Shown here: positions 5,880 to 10,696 of the stretch, piece by piece
Numbering within the stretch: the first letter of the stretch is position 1
Layout: each line of letters starts with the position of its first letter
DNA from: Armatimonadota bacterium
GTDB taxonomy: Bacteria > Armatimonadota > Armatimonadia > Armatimonadales > Armatimonadaceae
Reading direction: 5' to 3'
DNA length: 10,696 nucleotides
Assembly (NCBI GenBank): GCA_014381035.1
Contig: JACMIS010000111.1
Coordinates: forward strand, 1 to 10,696
The notes under the pieces: generated by a model
Database searches by the model: none
Told to the model about the DNA's origin: nothing
The model's input: the letters and a program-made list of their open reading frames with translations, nothing else
Program-made: the position numbers and the translations under genes

Positions 5880-7432
5880 GTCACTTTCCTCTCGTTCTCC
5901 TTTGCCCGCTTCCACGATGCGAACCATGCGTCGGGCGTCAGTGTGGACAATTCTTGCCCGGACCGTGCCGTCTCCTGTTCCATAAAGCGAAACCGCCCGC
6001 CGAACCGTGTTATCTGTCGCCGCAGGGCGTCTTCCGGATTGACCCCGGTTCGCCGTGCGACATTCACCAGAGTGAAAAGCAAATCCCCGATCTCGCTTTC
6101 CACACGCCCGGTATCCATTGTTGCCGCCGACAACTCGGCGCGTAGTTCGGCTAACTCTTCATCCACTTTGGCCAGAACCGCGTTGGTATTTGCCCATTCG
6201 AAACCGACCTTCACCGCCCGTTTGCTCGTTTCGAGTGCCATCAGCAACGCGGGAAGTGATTGATTTACACCATCCAGAACCGAGGGCGTGGACGCGTCAC
6301 TCTCAGAATCGGACTTGTCCCGCTTTTCCTGCGCCTTGATCGCGTTCCAGTTGGTCAACACGGTCTCGGCATCGTTCGCAATCACTTCGCCGAATATGTG
6401 CGGGTGACGGCGAATCAGTTTCTCCACAATCGCGGTGCAAACATCACTCTCGTCAAAGTCGCCCGCTTCTTTTGCCAGTTGCGCGTGGAATACCACTTGC
6501 AACAACAGATCACCTAATTCATCGCACAGATCGTCCGGCGAACCGGAATCGTCGGCAAGGCGGTCTATCGCCTCGGCGACTTCGTATGCCTCCTCTATAA
6601 CGTACTTTCTCAAAGAATCGTGACTTTGTTTGAGGTCCCACGGGCAACCATTTTTTTTGTCCCGTAGTCGCGCCATGACGTGAACCAGATCGAAATACGA
6701 CGGCTTACGCGAGTCGCCGGGCAACGAAGGAATGAAGACGCTGGTCAGATGGTTGTGTACCCCGGCGTCGGTGCGGTCCAGAAGGTGTAATGGAACCTTG
6801 CGGATCGCTTCCTGTCCGACTATGCCCGCCGCGTGGATCACGGAAACGGCGAAATCGTCGGGGAAACCGGCGTTCATCAGGGATAGTTTGGTTTCGGACG
6901 CGACGCGGCGCGAATGCACCTGATACAGGAGCAGGGGACCGCCGGTGCGCAGTTCGTGCGGTGCCGCTGGCGCGTCGGCGCGAAGCGTGAGCGCGTCCAC
7001 GACATGCAGATTCGTGTCCACCGATACTTGCAGGAGTTCCAGGCATGCGTCCACGAAAGACGGTGCGGAAAAGATCCGCACCGCGATTCCCCGCGCTTTC
7101 GTTTCGGCAAGAAGCAACGCAACCGTGGTCTCACCCATTAATGGATGACCGGGAACCGCATAGACAACGTCGCCCGTGTCCGCCGCCGATAAAACCCGAC
7201 GCACAATCGCCCGGTAGGTCTCGTCGAACGATCCACCACGCTCGTATTCCTCGTCCAGCGCGGTCACCGTGCCGGGGGGCAGGGCGTCAAGGATTTCGCG
7301 CACCGGACCGGATTCCACCGTGGGGTGTATCACTGTTCGCAGAAGAACCGGAACCCCGGAGCGTAGCAATTTTACATTCCGAGCGGGAAGAGTATCGGGG
7401 TCGCCGGGACCAAGTCCTAAAATCGTGAGCAT
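5876..7432 (-). CDS. SAM-dependent (tetrapyrrole) methylase-MazG pyrophosphohydrolase fusion, YabN-like
   Basis: 518 residues. The N-terminal domain (1-225) is a tetrapyrrole-methylase fold that begins directly with MLTILGLGPGDPDTLP, the glycine-rich SAM loop, and carries YAVPGHPLMGE (91-101). Residues 248-510 hold a full-length two-repeat MazG: the NGCPWD entry (261-266), EEAYEVAEAID (280-290) and ELGDLLLQVVFHA (305-317) with the acidic residues that bind magnesium, RHPHIFGEV (342-350), then the second copy with VDEELAEL (423-430) and EIGDLLFTLVNVARR (447-461). MazG hydrolyses nucleoside triphosphates to monophosphate and pyrophosphate and cleans non-canonical nucleotides; what the methylase part does in YabN proteins is not known to me. 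ATG 7432 is chosen because the fold starts there and AAGAG precedes it; ATGs at 7453 and 7462 are possible. The gene is 51 bases after the epimerase stop and overlaps the next gene by ATGA. An A8 run on the coding strand lies at the domain junction. Confidence 0.93.
   Translation of the reverse strand: MLTILGLGPGDPDTLPARNVKLLRSGVPVLLRTVIHPTVESGPVREILDALPPGTVTALDEEYERGGSFDETYRAIVRRVLSAADTGDVVYAVPGHPLMGETTVALLLAETKARGIAVRIFSAPSFVDACLELLQVSVDTNLHVVDALTLRADAPAAPHELRTGGPLLLYQVHSRRVASETKLSLMNAGFPDDFAVSVIHAAGIVGQEAIRKVPLHLLDRTDAGVHNHLTSVFIPSLPGDSRKPSYFDLVHVMARLRDKKNGCPWDLKQSHDSLRKYVIEEAYEVAEAIDRLADDSGSPDDLCDELGDLLLQVVFHAQLAKEAGDFDESDVCTAIVEKLIRRHPHIFGEVIANDAETVLTNWNAIKAQEKRDKSDSESDASTPSVLDGVNQSLPALLMALETSKRAVKVGFEWANTNAVLAKVDEELAELRAELSAATMDTGRVESEIGDLLFTLVNVARRTGVNPEDALRRQITRFGGRFRFMEQETARSGQELSTLTPDAWFASWKRAKENERKVT
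5887..5893 (-). promoter_or_regulatory. Ribosome binding site deciding the start of the BsuPI-domain gene
   Basis: Read on the minus strand, GAGAGGA lies 7 bases before the ATG at 5879, inside the 3' end of the MazG-fusion gene. It supports this start over the ATG 16 codons further upstream, which would add a charged extension before the signal peptide. Confidence 0.7.
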
Positions 7433-7483
7433 ATTGCTCTTATGGTACCGCATCGGTTGCATTCGGCGAGTGGAACCCCGTTC

Positions 7484-8488
7484 CTACACGTCGTTTTCCG
7501 CCGAATGTAAGAAATGATACGAGTCGCGCAAACCTTCGTTGAGCGAGGTTGTATGGAGGTCGGGTAGCAACAAATCCATTCGGTTGGTCCGGTACACATT
7601 ATTCGCGGCGAGCCTTTCTATTTGTGTGAGAGTGAGAGGCGCGGGCTTGCCGGGACGAAGGACCCGCCAAACACTTTCAATCACTTGCGCGGCGGTGCGC
7701 AAAATAGAAATCGGCACCCGGCGAGTGAGATTTTTCGGATTTGTGCCGCTTGCCCCCGCCATCGCCCAAGCTATCGCCGCAAGAGAGTACGCCCCGTATG
7801 GATCGGCAACAACAATCGGCAAGCCGTTCGGCACTTCCCGAAGGGTTCCGGCGTTCACGGCGACCCCAGCGACCGTTTCGACGGCGACGCACGTCTTACA
7901 ATTTTTGCCGCCCTCTGGCAACACAAACCGCCCGCGCCGAATCGCTTCCATCATGCGCGACATATTTCCCCGATCCCTCGCCCCATACACCGTCGCGAGT
8001 CGCAGTAGAACGCCGACACCTTCCGTCCGCGTCGCCCATTCCTGCACGAGCAGTTCGCCGCGCAACTTGGTTTGTGCGTAGGGAGTGATCGGGGCAGGGG
8101 GAGCATCCTCGCTGATCCCCTCCATCGGTGTGTCTTCGCCGTATACCGCAACCGTGCTGAAATAAACAAAGCGCGGCACATTTGCACTCGTCGCGGCTTG
8201 GAGCAGTTTCGTCGTGCCACCGACATTCACGCGCTCGAAATCGGATGCCGCCGCATCGGGCGAATGAACCTGCGCCGCCGCGTGAAAGATCACATCCGCC
8301 CCATCACAGGCGGATTGCAAAACACTCGAATCGTCGAGCGACCCGACAAAAACGTGGCAACCCTCGGGAACATCGGCGGGAGTAGCACGGACAAGAACGC
8401 GCACCTCGGTGAATGCATCGTGCGCCAGAAGACGGCGACACAGGGCATAGCCAACGCAACCGGTCGCTCCGGTGACGAAAGCGATCAT
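7484..8488 (-). CDS. NAD-dependent epimerase/dehydratase (extended SDR)
   Basis: A 334-residue Rossmann-fold protein. It starts with MIAFVTGATGCVG, the G-x-x-G-x-x-G NAD(P)-binding loop (8-14). D63-x-V-I-F-H-A-A-A (65-72) and the N-V-x-G-T region (88-92) are typical of extended SDRs. The catalytic set is visible: S111/T112 in YFSTVAVYGE, Y137 and K141 in YAQTK. Such enzymes act on nucleotide-sugars (4-epimerases, 4,6-dehydratases) or on sterol/terpenoid-type substrates; the exact substrate cannot be told. Because it follows two glycosyltransferases, supply or modification of an activated sugar is likely. The start at 8488 is chosen because the fold begins there and because ATGA overlaps the GT4 stop; the 21 upstream in-frame residues are basic and lie inside the GT4 gene. 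No Shine-Dalgarno is seen, so translation probably depends on coupling. Confidence 0.9.
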   Translation of the reverse strand: MIAFVTGATGCVGYALCRRLLAHDAFTEVRVLVRATPADVPEGCHVFVGSLDDSSVLQSACDGADVIFHAAAQVHSPDAAASDFERVNVGGTTKLLQAATSANVPRFVYFSTVAVYGEDTPMEGISEDAPPAPITPYAQTKLRGELLVQEWATRTEGVGVLLRLATVYGARDRGNMSRMMEAIRRGRFVLPEGGKNCKTCVAVETVAGVAVNAGTLREVPNGLPIVVADPYGAYSLAAIAWAMAGASGTNPKNLTRRVPISILRTAAQVIESVWRVLRPGKPAPLTLTQIERLAANNVYRTNRMDLLLPDLHTTSLNEGLRDSYHFLHSAENDV

Positions 8489-9645
8489 GTTTTTCGCGCC
8501 CGTCGTCGTTCGTCGGCGACTTTGTAAAGGTCCAGCCACTCGGCGACGCACAACTCGCGTTCGTACTTTGTCACCATCTGTTCCCGCCCGCGCTGTCCCA
8601 GTCTGCGCCGCTCGGCGGGTGGAAGGGAAAGCAGTTCGATAACGGCGTCGGCGAGTTGAAGCGGGTCGGCAAGGCGCACGAGACGACCGTTATCTGCGTT
8701 GACTAACTCGCAGTTGCCGCGAACATCGGTCGCCACCGTCGGCAACTCCATCGCCATTGCTTCCTGAATCGCGCAGGGCAGTCCTTCCTGTTTCGACGGG
8801 AACACGAAAAGCGTGGACGCCGCGAGGATGCGCTTGACATCGCGCCGGAACCCGAGGAACCGGCAGTTCGCGGCGATACCGAGCGACTCCGCCAGGGCTT
8901 TGTTCTCTTCCAGCATTTTCCCGTCGCCGACCAGCACCAAAATCGTTGCAGGGTGCGTCGCAACGATCCGTTTCATTGCCCGTATCGCGTCGAACTGCCG
9001 CTTGCGTGGGAGCATTTCGCCGACCACGGAAAGAATCGGCGTGTCGGCACTCGCGCCGATCTCCTGTCGGAACGCTTCCCGATCTTCTTCCGAGACCGCC
9101 TTGGGGTTGAACTGCTCACGGGCGGAAATCCCGATCCCGCGCGTGGCGAAGAGTCGCTCCGCGGGAACGACATTCTTGGCGAGTGCCGCATCGTAATCCT
9201 CGCTGTTATACACATACACGGCGTCGGATAGTTTATGCCCGGCGTAACGCTCGATGGATTCATAAACGGCGTTCGCAGTGGGGTGCCCATGACGGTGGAA
9301 ATGGAAACCATGCGCGGTGTAGACCCGAAGTGCGCCCGTCGCGGCATTGGTCGCGGCAAGCCGCCCGATGAAACCGCCCGACGGGTTGTGCGAGTGAACC
9401 ACGTCGTACCGCTCGCGCCGGATCAATTCCGTTACCTGCTTCAGCGCGACCAGGTTGCTTGTATGAACCGGGAAGCGCGACATCGGCACGTCATGAACGG
9501 CGTCCACGACTTTCCGTACTTCGTCGCCGAACCGGGTCACGCGGCAGGCGACTTCGACCCGGTACCCGGCGCGTTTGGCTCCTTCCAAATGCGGGAGCAT
9601 CGCGCGGATGATGTGATCGAGCGTGGAAACATACAGCAGTTTCAT
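8485..9645 (-). CDS. GT4 family glycosyltransferase
   Basis: A 386-residue GT-B fold enzyme that transfers a sugar from a nucleotide-sugar, most likely to a lipid-linked glycan at the cytoplasmic face of the membrane. The N-terminal half (1-180) has the DVVHSHNPSG strand-loop (81-90) and YTAHGFHFHRHG (109-120), closely matching the 'TAHGFHFYKG' signature of capsule and exopolysaccharide GT4 enzymes (EpsD/PglA-like). The C-terminal half has ILSVVGEMLPRK (204-215), ILVLVGDGK (235-243), CRFLGFRRDV (261-270) and the E-x7-E motif EGLPCAIQE (287-295) that contacts the donor sugar. Length is usual for the family. It overlaps the upstream GT2 gene and the downstream epimerase gene by ATGA at both ends, so the three are translated together. 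Donor and acceptor are unknown. Confidence 0.92.
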   Translation of the reverse strand: MKLLYVSTLDHIIRAMLPHLEGAKRAGYRVEVACRVTRFGDEVRKVVDAVHDVPMSRFPVHTSNLVALKQVTELIRRERYDVVHSHNPSGGFIGRLAATNAATGALRVYTAHGFHFHRHGHPTANAVYESIERYAGHKLSDAVYVYNSEDYDAALAKNVVPAERLFATRGIGISAREQFNPKAVSEEDREAFRQEIGASADTPILSVVGEMLPRKRQFDAIRAMKRIVATHPATILVLVGDGKMLEENKALAESLGIAANCRFLGFRRDVKRILAASTLFVFPSKQEGLPCAIQEAMAMELPTVATDVRGNCELVNADNGRLVRLADPLQLADAVIELLSLPPAERRRLGQRGREQMVTKYERELCVAEWLDLYKVADERRRARKT

Positions 9646-10604
9646 GCGTGTGACTCCTCGCGGCGTGGCATAGCCGCAAGCGCGTCATGCGCCGAATCTG
9701 CCATCCGCAACCGCTCCAGAAGTTCGGGATTTCGCGGAGACCGGAGCAACGCGAGACGCAACAACAGTGCTTTCCAGCGCATCCCGAGGCGGTGTGCACG
9801 GCGCACACGCCCGGCATCGCCGGGGAAATGTTTTTCCATATACTGCAGGGCGGCGATGTGACTATTGGTGTACGTCGCGACCTTCTCCTGCTTCCAGGAT
9901 TGCCCGCCGAGGTGCGTGATTGTAACGGCTGGATTATAGCGAATACGATACCCGGCTTGTCGGAGGCGGGTGCAGTAATCGGTATCCTCGTACATCAGGA
10001 AAAACCGTTCGTCCAATCCGCCGACTTTCGCGAATGCCTGGCGTCGGATCAGCATGAACGCCCCCAGGAGGGACTCCACATCACGTTCGTCAGCACGGTC
10101 CCAACCCGGCATTCGTTCGCGGTTGAATCTGTCGGATCGGGGAAAGATACGGTCCAACAAAAAAGCGCGGGCGATTTCATCGTCCGGAGTGACGGCGCGG
10201 CGGGCACATTCCCATTGAGTAACACCGTTGGGACCAGCGACACGACACCCCATCGCCCCGACATCCGCCGGTTGCGCATCAAGATAGCGCACGCACTCGG
10301 CAATGGCACCTACTGGAGTTAGGGTATCTGGATTCAACAAAAGCAGGGTTCGTCCCGTGGCTTCGGCAAGCCCGACGTTGTTCGCCCCAGAGAATCCACG
10401 GTTCTCACGGAGCGCGATACATCGAACCGGGGAAAACTCGTCACGCACCATTTCCGCCGTTCCATCCCCGGATGCGTTGTCCACTAGAATGACTTCGGAT
10501 GCCACTCCCTCTAAACCGCCGCCTGCGAACAGACTCTTTAAGCAGTCCCGTAACACGTCGCGGACGCGGTACGAAACTATAACTACAGATAAATCAAACG
10601 ACAT
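9642..10604 (-). CDS. GT2 family glycosyltransferase (rhamnosyltransferase-like)
   Basis: A 320-residue GT-A fold enzyme of the WbbL-like group, which adds rhamnose or similar sugars to surface glycans. Family marks in order are SVVIVSYRVRDVL (6-18), VILVDNASGDGT (38-49), ENRGFSGANNVGL (67-79), LLLLNPDT with the metal-binding region (87-94), GAFMLIRRQAFAKVGGLDERFF (181-202), and YEDTDYCTRLRQAGY (205-219) with the likely catalytic acidic residues. IRYNPAVTITHLGGQS (221-236) follows. There is no membrane segment, only a basic, hydrophobic C-terminal stretch (272-290) that may touch the membrane. ATG 10604 is chosen over 10643 because the fold begins there and an apparent promoter covers the upstream codon. 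No Shine-Dalgarno is evident. This is the first gene of the five-gene operon and overlaps the GT4 gene by ATGA. Confidence 0.92.
   Translation of the reverse strand: MSFDLSVVIVSYRVRDVLRDCLKSLFAGGGLEGVASEVILVDNASGDGTAEMVRDEFSPVRCIALRENRGFSGANNVGLAEATGRTLLLLNPDTLTPVGAIAECVRYLDAQPADVGAMGCRVAGPNGVTQWECARRAVTPDDEIARAFLLDRIFPRSDRFNRERMPGWDRADERDVESLLGAFMLIRRQAFAKVGGLDERFFLMYEDTDYCTRLRQAGYRIRYNPAVTITHLGGQSWKQEKVATYTNSHIAALQYMEKHFPGDAGRVRRAHRLGMRWKALLLRLALLRSPRNPELLERLRMADSAHDALAAMPRREESHA
9654..9659 (-). promoter_or_regulatory. Ribosome binding site of the GT4 gene
   Basis: Read on the minus strand, GAGGAG ends 8 bases before the ATG at 9645 and lies within the last codons of the GT2 gene. It is one of the clearest Shine-Dalgarno sequences in the window and allows independent initiation besides coupling through the ATGA overlap. 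Confidence 0.7.
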
Positions 10605-10623
10605 AGGATTACAACAAGCGAAA

Positions 10624-10637
10624 CGGAAATGTTTCCG
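10624..10637. promoter_or_regulatory. Palindrome near the predicted transcription start of the operon
   Basis: CGGAAA (10624-10629) and TTTCCG (10632-10637) are perfect inverted arms around a TG centre. The site covers the predicted transcription start and lies in the short leader before the GT2 gene. It could be an operator for a dimeric regulator or a small leader hairpin. A 14-base palindrome can also arise by chance. Confidence 0.35.
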
Positions 10638-10641
10638 CGCC

Positions 10642-10650
10642 ATTATATCA
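10642..10650 (-). promoter_or_regulatory. Extended -10 promoter of the glycosyltransferase-MazG-BsuPI operon
   Basis: On the minus strand the sequence TGATATAAT is a perfect extended -10 (TG, one base, consensus TATAAT). No -35 is visible at 17 bases (ACAGAA), which extended -10 promoters can do without. Transcription would start near 10635, giving a leader of about 30 bases before the ATG at 10604, and making an ATG start at 10643 unlikely. It is the only good promoter seen ahead of the five genes. Confidence 0.6.
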
Positions 10651-10696
10651 AACGCTTGGAATGTTTCTGTTTTTGTCCTTCGCGGACGGCGCCAAC

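Noticed and set aside
9235..9861. + strand 208-codon frame across the GT4/GT2 junction
   Set aside because: Antisense to two strongly recognised glycosyltransferases; Arg-rich product without motifs.
10602..10643. Longer GT2 product starting at the ATG at 10643
   Set aside because: That ATG coincides with the predicted -10 element, and the added 13 residues are not part of the GT2 fold.

Overview
The window is chromosomal-type bacterial DNA, fairly GC-rich (60% in a 60-base sample at 10081-10140). I see no phage, insertion sequence, CRISPR array, tRNA or rRNA. The best taxonomic hint is the DUF6785/DUF6784-type multi-pass membrane protein at 494-2515, which I associate from memory with Armatimonadota, Planctomycetes and Verrucomicrobia. 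A YabN-like methylase-MazG fusion and a soil-bacterium-type 111-residue protein fit an Armatimonadota-like organism. That placement is inference.

The left half reads on the + strand. It starts inside a spore photoproduct lyase family gene (C-terminal 130 residues, ending at 395). A 98-base gap follows with a 12-bp hairpin and a possible near-leaderless promoter. Next come the large DUF6785-type membrane protein and, 14 bases later, a cold-shock-domain/DUF1294 fusion that probably starts at TTG. Two small, separately spaced genes follow: an unnamed 111-residue protein and a GNAT acetyltransferase.

The region 4179-4847 lies between convergent gene blocks and is visibly AT-richer (40% GC in the sample 4321-4380). 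It holds a 150-codon minus-strand reading frame that looks like the leftover N-terminal membrane part of a larger sensor protein.

The right half is one minus-strand operon, read from about 10640 down to a strong hairpin terminator at 4781-4819. The order is GT2 glycosyltransferase, GT4 glycosyltransferase, NAD-dependent epimerase/dehydratase (extended SDR), SAM-methylase-MazG fusion, and an exported BsuPI-domain protein. Three of the four junctions are 4-base ATGA overlaps; the fourth is a 51-base gap. The first three genes look like a surface-polysaccharide (glycan or O-antigen-like) module. The MazG fusion is a house-cleaning nucleotide pyrophosphohydrolase, and the last product is exported.

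I did not find a convincing undescribed defence or mobile system. The points most worth a second look are the mixed content of the operon, the exported BsuPI-like protein, the orphan sensor fragment, and the A8 run at the domain junction of the MazG fusion.
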